From the NCBI GenBank assembly GCA_036362985.1, contig JAYGXS010000003.1, positions 38,951,503-39,015,502 on the forward strand: a stretch of DNA of 64,000 nt, read 5' to 3'. Below, in pieces: positions 1 to 10,574 of the stretch (positions within the stretch are counted from its first letter, which is position 1; each line of letters begins with the position of its first letter). The position numbers and the translations under genes are program-made. This DNA is from Ligula intestinalis. Its lineage: Eukaryota; Platyhelminthes; Cestoda; Diphyllobothriidea; Diphyllobothriidae. The notes below the pieces were generated by a model. The model saw only the letters and a list, made by a program, of their open reading frames with translations. It made no database searches and was not told the origin of the DNA.

Positions 1-2300
1 CAAATCTGTGCGGCTTTGGCTGTAATTCTATCTATATCTATTCACTTAGCTTTGAAAGATAAGTTGCGCGCCTTGACCTTGACACTAAGAACACGTCAAT
101 CTAAGCCAATTCCAGCACACTGGATATGCCGAAAGCGACTACTTCCCCGAAAACCTAGATGTTTCCATTAACCACCGCTAAATCAAACAAAGCCACGTGG
201 AAGTACTCAGTCTAATCTGCTGCCGTTTCGTTGACTACTAACTGTCATGAGACTTCCCACAACTATTTATACTCTGCTACTATGTCTTATCTTCCTCAGG
301 AGTTTTTTCTCTTACGCATATTTTGGAAATAGAGTTCCTTTGAGCTCTGCCTCTTTTTTATTTGAAAGAGTTTTTTAACTGCCATACAGTTTAAGTTTTA
401 AAGTTCACAATTAACTGCAAAACATTGCTCAATGTTGCCCCTCATGTTGGACGCAGAAGAAGGCTTGTGTGATGTGCGCGCGGAGCTGTAAGTTCTGACG
501 CTGGTTATGCCCATTGCTTGTTTCACCGCTTCTCTCATAAGCATTTGTTTTCTCACGAATGGTGTGAGGTTTGCAGCCCCTCTGACCATCGCAAAACCGA
601 TTTGGTCATCGAGTGGATGATTGAGATAATGATGCGAAAATGGGATCGATTTGCTCCTTTGAAGTGCTGGTTTTAACAGCTAGCTACCATGCCCTCTTAA
701 CTACGATGATCTAGCAGAAAAGTGAGTATCAGTTTTAGGATCCAGTAACTTTATGCGGTTCAGGATATATGATCACCTTTAAACAGTGCGTGTTGTCCTT
801 CTCCAGTCTTAAACCAGTGACTCGAGATTTCCCGCCAATAAAACCTTGCTACCTGGAGGTGGAGGAGAAGTGTGAGAGGACACGCAAACCATTTGAAGCA
901 CCCAACAACATCAGATAACCAGTTAGCCCTCTAACTAATTTGTGACATTTGCAGCATCCCAACTCCCAAGGTTGAAGTCCCAGGCCGTCAGGCCGCTGGC
1001 AGTATACGCCGCGAACAGGTTCTTGCTGCACCCGAATCGCCGAATGTAAGAGGTTCACTTTGTAACAGCAGGGTGTGTTAGAGCGGCCCCGATCATGACT
1101 CACCACTCCTGCCTTCTGGCTGTTATGCCTCATTAAGTATACTTCCAGAATTAAAACTTATATCATATGTAAGCTCCTATGGCAACAGCGTCTTATTCCG
1201 TACAGCTCGAGGGATCGAGCTGAGAGTGCGGAAGCCAAGGCAAGCACAGCTTTACTCAGGCCCCCAAGCCTGTACTTCCCCGAAGCAGTTAAACCCAGAT
1301 TCACCTTCCTTATTCAGATCAAGGGTATAAGAACCCTATTGAAGGCTCAGACAGCGTCAACGCTGACAAGTGGGGGCACCAGAGCCAGCGCCAGTAGTAC
1401 TACACTTCTTGTTAGGTTTGAGGGGATATGAAACCTACGCTGACGTTAACCAGCGACAATATTACTCAGATGCACCCTAGCAGTAACATTAGAAATAGCA
1501 GTAGTGGTTGGTTAGCAGAACGAGGCCTGGCTTCTTCGAATCAGGCTAGACGCCTACTATAGGTGAGTGAGTTTAGACTGTGCAGTAGTACCGGCGCAAA
1601 GTCTTCTGTCACTATATACAAAGTTAAGGCGGTGTTTACGGCTGCGGCCTACGCCCTTCCTCTGTGCGACCATCTCGACTTGTCTTGTCGCCGTTTAAAC
1701 ACAGTTGAGAGGGTTGGAGTGGGGTAGGTAGCGGTGCCCCTGCTATCACTATACCTGACCACAGTCACCGTCTCTGCTCTTGAATAAATGGTGGACATCT
1801 TCGCTTACGATGGTCGAACTAACACACACACACACCCGGTCTAGTGAAGAACAACAATAGGAGCAAGACGCTCGCAAATAAAATGCCCCTGCTCCAAACT
1901 CTGGTTTTCGTCAACCGCCCAGAGATTGTTATGGTAACCGAGACATGGGCCTCGGCTTGAGTAGCTTATTCTGAACTCTCTGTTCTAGGCTATGCATGAA
2001 CTCGGAATGATCGAAACAATGGCCGTGGCGGAGGAAGCTGCATATACAGGGTGTCCCAGAAGTAACCGACCCTTTTGATTTGCTATTTAAACGAAAGCTA
2101 TTAACGCTAGGATATTGAAACTTGTTTTATTCGAAAGACATAATTCTAGAATTTGGGGCGATGAAAATCCTAGATAAATTCAAGAAAGACCGCTGCATTC
2201 TCCTCGTGTGAGGTTGTGGTGCGATTTGAATTTGGACTCGAAATTCAGGCTTATAGATAAGTCATATAATTTGATATCTAACATTCTTCCGATACTTATT
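1..2300. other. Gene-free 5' stretch
   Basis: I see no exon, element or RNA gene that I can support. The only clear simple repeat is a short (AC)n run at 1822-1835. The short open frames here are not like any family I know and are broken by stops in all frames. Confidence 0.5.
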
Positions 2301-2373
2301 TGTCAAAAACAACGTTAATTAGACATAATATTAGTATTTAAGCATCCGTCACCTGAAAATTTTATTCGAAAAA

Positions 2374-3621
2374 ATGACTGAAGCGAAAGTTATTTTGGCT
2401 TAAATCGATCTGTCAGCCCACGTTAATTTAACGAACTTTTTTGAAAAGTATGAACCTGCATTTAAGAATCTTAATTCACTTCTGGACTCAAATTCATTTG
2501 AAAGCAACCTCACCAATTTGCCTCAGATAGAGTCTGTGGTGCATTGAGTATCATCAGAAGTTTCAGATACATCAAAACGTAGTAATGTTATGTAATCTTT
2601 CGCAACATTCCTCAAACGAATAATTCAATGTTAGCAATACAAAACGTTTTTCAACAATGTGGGATAAGTATACGAATAGTGTCTATCAAAAGACTAAATT
2701 CGCGAAGTAAAAACAAACCAATTTTTCTTACTTGTTCTACCCACACTGAAGCTCAAATGCTCCTACAAAATTCTGAAATAAATGGGAGTTTCCGGAGTTT
2801 CAAAGGACATAAAGCACTGACTTGACTCCGATGCACCGCAGACAAGTCTTTCATAAGGACAAAGTGCGTAAACAAAGTCAGCCACATATGGATACAGAGG
2901 AAAAAAGCACTACACAAAATGCTACTTCAGCGGAACAATTAACGAGCTCCTCTTCCTCTGGGAAGGAAAGCGAAAACTATCAACATAGCATCAGCCTAGG
3001 TGACTCAACGGTGACTTCTTCTTATTATAATAATGACAACCAGAAAGCAAGCAATAAACCTGCAAAATCAATTAAGGGAAAGGCTAAGACGCAAACAAAA
3101 AGTCCCCAAAATATTAGACCATCTGACGAATGTAAATCTCATACCTCCCTCTCAACATGCCTTTTTACCCAAAAAGTCATGTCAGTCCTGCCATCTCACT
3201 TTCTTGGAATTCATCTCCAGAAATAGAGATGACGGGAATACCGTAGCTACAATTTACTTTGATCTAAAAAAGCCTTTGACAAAGTTCCCCATAAAAGACT
3301 GATAGTGAAGATAATGATCACGGGATTCGTGCCCCCCTCCTTGATTTTCTCAAATCCTATCTTAAAAACCGATTCCAAATATTACAACTTCGAAATATAG
3401 TATCAGAACCAGCTCATGTAAGCAGTGGTGTTTTCCAAGGCACTATCCTAGGTCACCTCATATTTTTCACTAACATTAATGAGTTATCCGCTATATGAAC
3501 ATCTGCTTAAACATTTTTAGATGCAGATGACTTAAAACTCGCATATGCCTATAACAAACATTCGATAAGCAGTGTGCATAAAAAAATTGAATTGACCTTC
3601 AAAAACTAAACGTCTGGAGTG
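2374..3621 (+). mobile_element. Decayed CR1-like non-LTR retrotransposon, 5' part (interrupted by Gypsy)
   Basis: This is a degenerate non-LTR element. An ORF1-like stretch starts at the ATG at 2374 and runs, with stops, to about 2880; its segment at 2628-2825 resembles the C-terminal ORF1 region of the other CR1-like copies here. RT follows from about 3120: a QHAF motif near 3164, a degraded FDL-K active-site block near 3258, then SGVFQGTILG at about 3424 and a DADDLK catalytic block near 3520, with frameshifts between them. EN is not recognisable, so the middle is deleted. The element stops at 3621, where a Gypsy LTR begins, and resumes at 8366. It is closest to the copy at 10.6-12.2 kb, judged by the shared FQGT and FSP-KC motifs. 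Non-functional. Confidence 0.7.
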
Positions 3622-4146
3622 TGTAGATGCTATATCACTACAAATGTACAAAACGGCTTGGCAAATACACAAAAGAAAACTTCCTAAGCTAGGCTTACTG
3701 CGAGTAAGTGATTTACTAGACTATTCGAATGGAAAAATTGTCAAAACCGGTATATGAGGATGACGATGAAGATTAGAAATGATACAAATCACTTAGATCC
3801 TCCACTGTCTTAGCCGGCAGTAATCAAGCAGTCGAATTGCCAAAGGATGACTCCGTGAAGATGGAGATCCAAGTTTGTTGGGCCTAGCTTGTGAAAATTG
3901 AGAAAATAATCGTTTGAAAATTGCTGCTGGATTCTCCTGAGCCCGAGATTGGTCACCAGAGAGGTTACGTTGAAGGGCAAAATAAACAGCGGCAGGTGAG
4001 GAGAGAATTGAGCTGCGGAGTGTGTTTAGCAGGACAGTTGCTGACACGCGTCAAAACTGACAATGCCCTTGTGTGTTACATTTGAGCTTAAACAAAATGG
4101 TTATTGATAAGTTTAAGCAACGCACATGTTGAGCCAACAGTCCACA
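3622..4146 (-). repeat. 3' LTR of the Gypsy element
   Basis: On the plus strand it runs from TGTAG to CCACA. It aligns along its whole length with 7838-8361, with scattered substitutions and small indels, so the insertion is not recent. The element is transcribed leftwards, so this is the 3' LTR. Confidence 0.93.
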
Positions 4147-4160
4147 TAACTCCCCCACCA
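4147..4160 (-). promoter_or_regulatory. Polypurine tract of the Gypsy element
   Basis: Read on the minus strand this is TGGTGGGGGAGTTA, directly against the 3' LTR. This is the expected place and composition for the plus-strand DNA primer. Confidence 0.8.
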
Positions 4161-4209
4161 GAGCGTTGATGGGTTACAAATGCTCGACAAAAGAGGATGT
4201 ACAAAAAGT

Positions 4210-4985
4210 TTAAACAACAAAGTCTCGCAAGTTGGTAGGAAAACGAACATGTCTACCAGAACGAGTGGAAGGTGGGGAAGGAGTGGGAGAGGGGGTGCGA
4301 GGGGTGGGGGTAGGTGCGTGTGGGGAGGGTGGCGGTGGGCTGTGGGCAGCATGTGCAGTGCAGGGCGAAGGTGCCATGGTAGTGGATGGACCCGGTGATG
4401 GTGTCGTGCATCCAACGTAGGCCAGCTTCAGTCTGTCGATGGAGACCGTATCAGTAGCATCAGCCCTTTGAATGACGAAATATTTGTCCTGCCATTCAAG
4501 CACTTTGAGAGGACCATCGTATGGTGGGCAAAGGGGCCTGCGAACTGCGTCGTGCCGGACAAACACGAATGGCGTTGTGTGCAAGTCATCGTGCTGTGTG
4601 TGGTTGGACCTTACTCTTTTGACAGGCTTAGCACTACCTGGTCCAGGTAGCAATGTCGGTGTTCATCTTTGACCAGACGAAACGGGCTGCGATGAGTTTG
4701 CGGCCGGCACGAACCCCGGGGTGGGATAGCGAGTGGAAGTGGTCGAAAACAACCTTCCGGTAGGATTGGGGTACAACAGGACGAGGGGTACCTGTAGAAA
4801 AATCGCAAACGATAGAGCCTGGTGCCGCGGGGAGGGGAGCCTTACGCAGCTGAAGCACAGAATACGCAAGCATTTCAATGATGGAGTCATCAAGCGCCTG
4901 CGCTTCCGCAAGCTTCACCAGGTCTAACGTGGTGATAAGAGCGTTGTCCTCTGGACAGGACAAGGCATCAGCAACGACATTCTCA
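4210..4985 (-). pseudogene. Gypsy integrase remnant: N-terminal and C-terminal parts, catalytic core deleted
   Basis: The part at 4634-4963 continues from RNase H (SCPEDNAL) into the integrase zinc-binding region (HFHSLSHPGVRAGRKL). It stops at IATWTR, before the CxxC half of the HHCC finger. The next readable part (4210-4653) is already the C-terminal module: FVFVRHDAVRRPLCPPYDGP, with the GP turn of the GPY/F module, then DTVSIDRLKLAYV, a Pro/Ser/Thr-rich tail and a closing RSGRHVRFP. The whole D,D-35-E core, normally several hundred bases, is absent. An internal deletion explains this best, because both flanks are clearly recognisable. Without the core no integration is possible. Confidence 0.85.
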
Positions 4986-6400
4986 TTACCGCGGACATAG
5001 CGTATGTCTGAGGTGAATTGAGAGATGTAGTCAAGGTGACGTACTTCACGTGGCGAATATCGATCTGGCTTAGCTTTGAGGGCGTAAGTGAGAGGTTTGT
5101 GATCCGTGTGGACCTGGAAATCTCTCCCCTCCAGCAGGTGGCGAAAATGTCGGATGGCTAGGTAAAAGGCGAGAAAGTACTAAAGCGAGTCTGCGCCAGC
5201 TGAAGCTTCTGGGAGAAGAAGGCTAGCGGCTGCAACTGTCCGCGGACCTGTTGCTGCAGAACTGCGCCGACGGCAATCTTTAAGGCATCGGTGGTCAGAT
5301 TAAGCTGTGTATCAGTATCGGTGCTCAGATGATGAAGCAGAGTTACATCCGCGAGTGTTTACTTAAGTGCCTCGAATTCTTTAAAAGCACCGGGTGAAAT
5401 TTGAAGCGACATGGTCTTTCACTTCGAAAGATCCGTCAATGTTGCGAGGATGGTGGCGCAATTTGGTATGAAACGCCGGTAGCCGTTGATCAGGCCGATG
5501 AAACGGCGGAGCTGAGTTATGGACTTTGGGGCTGGAAAAGATAGCACGCTTTGCACCTTCTCTGGGAGGGGTGTTATCTCATGCTGGTCAAGATGATGGC
5601 CAAGAAAATTCAGAGAAGTGACGACAAAAAGACACTTATCAACGTTAAGCTGTAGACCATTTTGCTGAAAACGATCGAAAACTTTGCATAAGTGTTCAAC
5701 GTGTTCCTCGGGTGACGAGCTTGCGACAAGGATGTCGTCGATGTACACGAACGTGAAGGAGAGACCGCATAAAATGTCATCGACAAAACACTGAAACGTT
5801 TAGGCAACGTTCCGCAAACCGAAAGGCATGCGAAGGAATTCAAACAGGCAAAACGGGGTCGTGACGGCGGTTTTAGGGATGTCCTCCTCCGCGACCGGTA
5901 TTTGGTGATAAGCTCGCACGAGGTCAATCTTGGAAAAAATCGTCTTTCCAGCCACCATGTGGGAAAAGTCATGAATATGGGGAATCGGGTACCGGTCCGG
6001 GAATGTAGCTCGATTGAGAGTGTGATAATCACCGCATGGCTGCCAATCATCGGATGACTTTTTGGGAACCATGTGCAGTGGTGAAGCCCATGGACTGGCC
6101 GAAGGACGGATAATCCCCAAATTCAACATGTGCTCGAATTCATTCTTCGCGATTTGCAGCTTCTCAGGATGAAGCCTACGCGGATGAGCATGAACCGGTC
6201 TGGCAGTGGTAGTGATATGGTGGCGAACGGCGTGTTGAACCTGCTCCGTGAACTGACAGGGCTTAGAGAAGGAAAGATAATCCCTCAAGATGTCAGAAAA
6301 TGGCGGGCTTGGTACGGCCAAGTGGATGCCAGTGGAAGGCTCACTCGAGACTACCCCGACAGTAAACAGCTAAGTGGTAGGATCTAGCAACTTATGATGT
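4986..6400 (-). pseudogene. Gypsy reverse transcriptase and RNase H, with stop
   Basis: RT reads from about 6321: the [12 protein letters not shown] block, [43 protein letters not shown], and [21 protein letters not shown] then replaces the usual Gln codon at 5802-5804 (CAA to TAA by a C-to-T change), and the same frame goes on with the catalytic YIDD (about 5740) and LNFLGH. RNase H follows below 5400, with LTTDALKIAVGAVLQQQ, then the HTDHKPL block and a VADALS end near 4960; a few stops and shifts interrupt it. The protein would make the double-stranded DNA copy and degrade the RNA strand. Dead copy. Confidence 0.9.
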
Positions 6401-6599
6401 TTAAAGTCATCTGTGAGGCCGAAGTGTGACAGGAAATCCACTCCAGTGATAGGCGACTGGAGGTAGGCCTGGATGAAGACCCATTGGAAGCGGCGACGAA
6501 GCCTGAGGTCTAAAGTCAGGGACCGTTGACCGAACGTGGTGATAGAAGTGTTGTTCGCAGCCTGCAGTGTAAACTGCGATGGCTAAAGATAATGACGAC

Positions 6600-6930
6600 G
6601 AGGGGTGGTTAAACGCTAACCTCTCGGCCTGTATCTATCAAGAAACGGAACCCTGTGGACTTGTCGGTCACGTAAAATAGGCAATTGTGTCGCGAGTGGC
6701 CAGCACCAGTCGTCGCCATTACTGGCTGGCGGCGCCATTTCCCGAACGCGAACGTCTAGCATAAGAACAAGGTGGGACGCATTTAATAGCATCCGGGCCA
6801 AATGTTCGGTGTAACCAGCAGACCTTATCGTCCGCACGTTCTTTTGAGTAAGAACGATTGCGGCCTGCAGAGGGACGACCGGTTTGAAGCCGGTTGAGTG
6901 TGGAACACATCGTGCTCACTTGAGAGCATA
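6600..6930 (-). pseudogene. Gypsy CHCC zinc knuckle and aspartic protease remnant
   Basis: At 6767-6820 (minus) a C-x2-H-x9-C-x3-C finger can be read (CWLHRTFGPDAIKCVPPC), the unusual nucleocapsid finger of CsRn1-like elements. The protease follows in another frame: the segment FYVTDKSTGFRFLIDTGREVSV carries the catalytic DTG, whose codons are at 6628-6636, and is closed at once by a stop. The frame change between knuckle and protease is a mutation or a lost frameshift site; I cannot tell which. Confidence 0.82.
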
Positions 6931-6988
6931 ATAACCTGATAGTAGCTTTTAGATCCTGCAGGTCGTCATCTCTGTAGTCTATAAAGTC

Positions 6989-7800
6989 TCAAATCGGTTG
7001 AGAAGGTGAAGTAGACCGCGGGGATGAGGTATCGAGCGATTTAGTGGACTTTCGCTGTGTTCGGTTGTCAGGTTTACGGTCGGATCGTGAGGGCGAAACA
7101 TGGGAGACGGCATGCTGAGGTAATGAGGTCGAGGCTTGATTTAAAGCGAACAAACTAGTACCCGCGTAGCATTGATGGATGCGGTCTGCGTGATCCTCGA
7201 GTTTGGTCAGCGGAACATCGTCGTCAAGCAGGGTGAGTACCTGTTGCATTGGATAGGGTAATTGATCCATCCAAATGTGACGGAATATAGAATCATCTAA
7301 GGTGCGACCAGCAAGCAGGTGACGCAAGTGGCGCATTAGAGTAGATGGGGTTTGGTCGCCAAGATCTACGTTGTTAAGGAATTGGCGAAGCTTGCTGTCG
7401 GTAGATTGTACCGTACGCTCGAGAATAGCCCTTTTTAAGCTAGAGTAGGGCTTGACTTTGGGGGATAGGATCAAGGAGATCCTGAACGGTGAAAGCGATG
7501 TCGAACGGTAAGTACTGCACGACGTACGCGTAACGCGTACGCTCGCCAGTAATTTGACGTGCGGCAAAACAGCCTCGATCTGTTTGAACCAGACCGTCGG
7601 GTCACGCAATTCGTACGGGGGAAGCTTAATGGATATCCGAAAAGCCTGAGGCTCCTCCTGATCAGGTGGTATACACGAGTTGTTAGAAACAACATCATCT
7701 TCGTCGCAATCGTGAAATTGGTGGAATTCGTCGCTTATGTTGAAAAACGTATGAACGGCAGAGTCAAACGGGAAAAAAACAGGTGAATGGAATAAATAAT
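6989..7800 (-). pseudogene. Gypsy gag (capsid) remnant
   Basis: The reading frame contains the capsid entry block IKLPPYELRDPTVWFKQIEA, then KPYSSLKRAILERT, DLGDQTPSTLMRHLRHLLAGR and an RHIWMDQLPYPMQQVL block, all typical of Gypsy gag in this clade. Between about 7470 and 7570 the conserved segment (RYAYVVQYLPFDIA) lies in a neighbouring frame, so two compensating frameshifts flank it. The open frame runs on into the LTR, so the real start is downstream of 7823. Confidence 0.82.
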
Positions 7801-7822
7801 AAGACGTGGATGATAATAGAAA

Positions 7823-7833
7823 CGGGGTCACCA
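7823..7833 (-). promoter_or_regulatory. Primer-binding site for tRNA-Trp
   Basis: On the minus strand TGGTGACCCCG lies 5 nt inside the 5' LTR. It is complementary to the 3' end of animal tRNA-Trp including CCA. CsRn1-type elements are known to use this primer. Confidence 0.8.
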
Positions 7834-7837
7834 AATT

Positions 7838-8361
7838 TGTAGAGGCTATATCACTACAAATATACAAAACGTCTTGGCAAATACACAATGGGAAAACCTT
7901 CTAAGGTAGTCTAACTGCTAGTAAGTGATTTAAAAGTCTATTCTAATGAAAAATTGCCAAAACCGGTATATGAGGATGAGGATGAAGATTAGAAATGATA
8001 CAACTCACTTAGATCCTTCACGGTCCTAGCCCGCAGTAGTCAAGCGGTCGACTTGCCAAAGAATGACCCCATGAAGATGAGGATCCAAGTTCGTTGGGCC
8101 GCTCTTGTAAAAATTGAGGAAATTCTCGTTTGCAAATTGTTGCTGGATTCTCCTGAGCCCGAGATTAATCACCAAAGAGGTTTCGTTGAAGGGCAAAATA
8201 AACAGCGGCAGGTGAGGCGACAATTGTGCTGTGAAATGTGTTTAGCAAGACAGTTGCTGGCACGCGTCAATACCAAATGTTTGCTTGTGTTATATTTGAG
8301 TTTAAACGAAATTTGTTATTGATAAGATTAAACGACGTACAAGTTGAGCCAAGAGACCACA
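7838..8361 (-). repeat. 5' LTR of the Gypsy element
   Basis: Partner of 3622-4146 with the same TGTAG and CCACA ends. It is followed on the right by AGTG, the second copy of the target duplication. Confidence 0.93.
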
Positions 8362-8365
8362 AGTG

Positions 8366-8470
8366 TTCAATGGCAAATGCCGTTCTCCCCAACAAAGTGT
8401 AATCTCATGATTTTTGGACCACTAAAACTTCCCCTCATAATGTTTAGTGGTCAATAAATAAAAGAACTAA
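8366..8470 (+). mobile_element. CR1-like element resumed after the Gypsy insertion
   Basis: The first codons after the target duplication read QWQMPFSPTKCNLMIF, which matches the block after the RT catalytic site in the copy at 11.5 kb (WQMEFSPSKCSFMRF). With one copy of AGTG removed, 3621 and 8366 join in frame. The rest of the element then fades near 8470. Confidence 0.75.
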
Positions 8471-8599
8471 CATCTTTAAAAGATTTGGGTCTTAGCTTTT
8501 CTAATATTCGATATATTTATGTATATTTAAGGGTTACAGGCAAGAAATGCCCTTGAGGACCCTATAAATATAACACAACAAGGTTGTTCTTCGAGTTAA

Positions 8600-10573
8600 T
8601 GCGCAGTCGTGAAGAGCACATATAATATCATGACAGAATTTCGAGTGAATTTTCACGGAAAAGAATGAAAACGGTCTACGGCCAGAAAATTTGTTCACAG
8701 TGCGGGCAGTAGGAAATCGTGTTGTAAAATTCGCTTTTTGTCAAATAAAATTGCGTCGAGTCTTCTTTTAAATTCCGCAATTCTGTCAGCGGAAACCGTC
8801 GCGCTTGGTAGCAAATTCCAAGGCCAGACCACGCGTTGACTAAAGAAATATTTTCGGAGGTCTAATTGGGTGCGCTCGTTTGTGACCTTGTAAGGATGTC
8901 CACACAGGTGAGTAGTGGTGGCTAATTAGAAGAAATCCTCCAATTTTAGGGAGGAAATGTGGCCCCGGATTATCCGGAATGTCCAGAGCAGGCTGCACTG
9001 AACGTTCCTGTAAGAAAAAGGAAAAAGGTGAAGTTTGATCAATCTCTCCTGATATGGTAAGTCCCTGAGACCATCGACCATCTTTGTCGCCCTGCGTTGC
9101 ACTTGTTAAAGAAGCTCCATATCTTTCTTCTACCACGGTGTCCAAACTGGCATTCCTTATTCAAGATGCGTTCTCACAAAGGCGCCAAATATTTTTCCGA
9201 AGAGTTCAGGTGGAAAGATTTTTAACGCTCGTCTGATCCAGTGCAGGGTACTAGTTGCCTTCTGGACAGACGTTTTACAGTGCTCTGTTTGCATCAAGTT
9301 CGCGGTTGTCCATATACCCATATCTTTGTGCGTCCCAACCTCTTTTAATGTGGTACCATTTATAAAAGAACTGTGTTTCGGCGGAACTTTTCGCCCCGGG
9401 CTCATGTGCAGAACAAGACACTTAAATATATTAAAGTGAAGAAGCCACGTGGAAGACCAGATAACCAGTTTATCGATTTTCGACTGTAATCTCTTTGCGT
9501 CGTCGGCGCACATAATTTCAGCCCATATTTTTATGCCATCCGCAAACATGACAGCTGCGCAATCAAGCTCATTGAGGCAGTCGTTTACGCAAATCAGGAA
9601 TAGTAGCGGACCCGAACGGAGCCTTGTGGTACACCACTCTCAACCTTTGTCCATTCTGAGGTTGAGTTTCCGACAACGACCCTCTGTTCTCTGAGGTAAA
9701 AGAAACTACTGATCTATTTATAATTTTTTCCTTAAATTCCCACGTCCAAAATCTTCTGCAGAAGAAGCCTGTTTGGTACACTATCGAAGGCCTTTTTGAA
9801 GTCGAAGAAAACAACATAAATTGGATAGCCTTTATCAGCAGCCTTTGTCCACTTTTCCTGTGAGTAAAGAGCACTCGTGAGGCAAGAGCGTCCTGGGCGA
9901 AAGCCATGCTGTCCATCACATAGTATTTTGTTGCTTTCGAGGAAAAAAATTTAATGCTTCTTAATAATGCGCTCCATTAATTTGCTCGCGATGCAAGTAA
10001 GACTGAAAGGATGGTAATTTGCGGAATCAAGTCGTTAACCTCCCTTATAGATCGGGGTGACGTTTGCCCACTTCCATTCTTCTGGGAGTTTGCCTTCGTC
10101 AAAATATTTCTGGAAGATTGCAGCCAGGGGTTTGCATAGTTCGTTAGCTAATTCTTTTAGTGGTAGTGCAGGAATTTTGGCCGGCTCTGGTGATTTGGCA
10201 GGCTTAAGTTGTAGTAATTCGGCCCTGACAGTGTTGTGTGAAAACTCTAGGTCCTCTATTTTGGGCAATGAGGAGACGGGTAAGGGTGCAGTTATCGGTC
10301 CATGAGCAGACGTACCGTAAGCAAAATTGTAGGCTCTCGGGTGTAGACGGATTCGAAGAAATCGGAGAGGAGGGAGGCTTTCATCTTGTCTACGGTCACC
10401 AGTTGTCCATCGGCTGATCTTAGGGCAGGGATCAGTTCCTGAGATCTCTTCGTGCTTCGTATGTAACCGTACAATATGTTAAGGTGTTCCAACGACTTGT
10501 GTAATATGTTCAACTCGTATTTCTTGCGCAGTTAAGTAGCTTCTCTTTTCGTCGTAGGTCCTCCGCAAAACGA
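8600..10573 (-). mobile_element. CR1-like non-LTR element, RT and 3' part
   Basis: On the minus strand, from right to left: the linker before RT (10292-10513), the RT entry block LLQLKPAKSPEPAKIPALPLKELA and WANVTPIY (10035-10268), a palm region with frameshifts near 9750-9920 (FGFRPGRSC-like and a FKKAFDSVPN-like block), a catalytic block decayed to MFADGIKIW (9549), then LLHFNIFKC, HKDMGIWTT and the KIFGAFVRTHLE thumb block. A C-terminal RKYFFSQRVVWPWNLLP block lies near 8860. There are many stops and shifts. It appears to be the 3' half of the element whose ORF1 and endonuclease lie at 14.26-15.8 kb. Confidence 0.78.
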
Positions 10574-10574
10574 G

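Larger units (their letters stand above)
3622..8361 (-). mobile_element. Ty3/Gypsy LTR retrotransposon, CsRn1-like clade, defective
   Basis: A 4740-bp element with two LTRs of about 525 bp and a 4-bp target duplication (AGTG at 3618-3621 and 8362-8365). Read on the minus strand, the order is 5' LTR, a primer-binding site matching tRNA-Trp, gag, CHCC zinc knuckle, aspartic protease, RT, RNase H, the integrase zinc-binding part, the integrase C-terminal part, a polypurine tract and the 3' LTR. The CHCC knuckle and the tRNA-Trp primer site are hallmarks of the CsRn1/Kabuki group, known from trematodes and other animals. Every gene is broken: compensating frameshifts in gag, a stop beside the protease motif, a CAA-to-TAA stop in RT, and deletion of the integrase core. 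It cannot move by itself. It sits inside an older CR1-like element. Confidence 0.93.

Noticed and set aside
2045..2070. CAGGGTGTCCCAGAAGTAACC as a DNA-transposon terminal repeat
   Set aside because: This start resembles mariner-type ends, but I found no matching inverted end or transposase.
4113..4420. Pro/Gly-rich frames on both strands
   Set aside because: These are shadows of the Pro/Ser/Thr-rich C-terminal tail of the Gypsy integrase.
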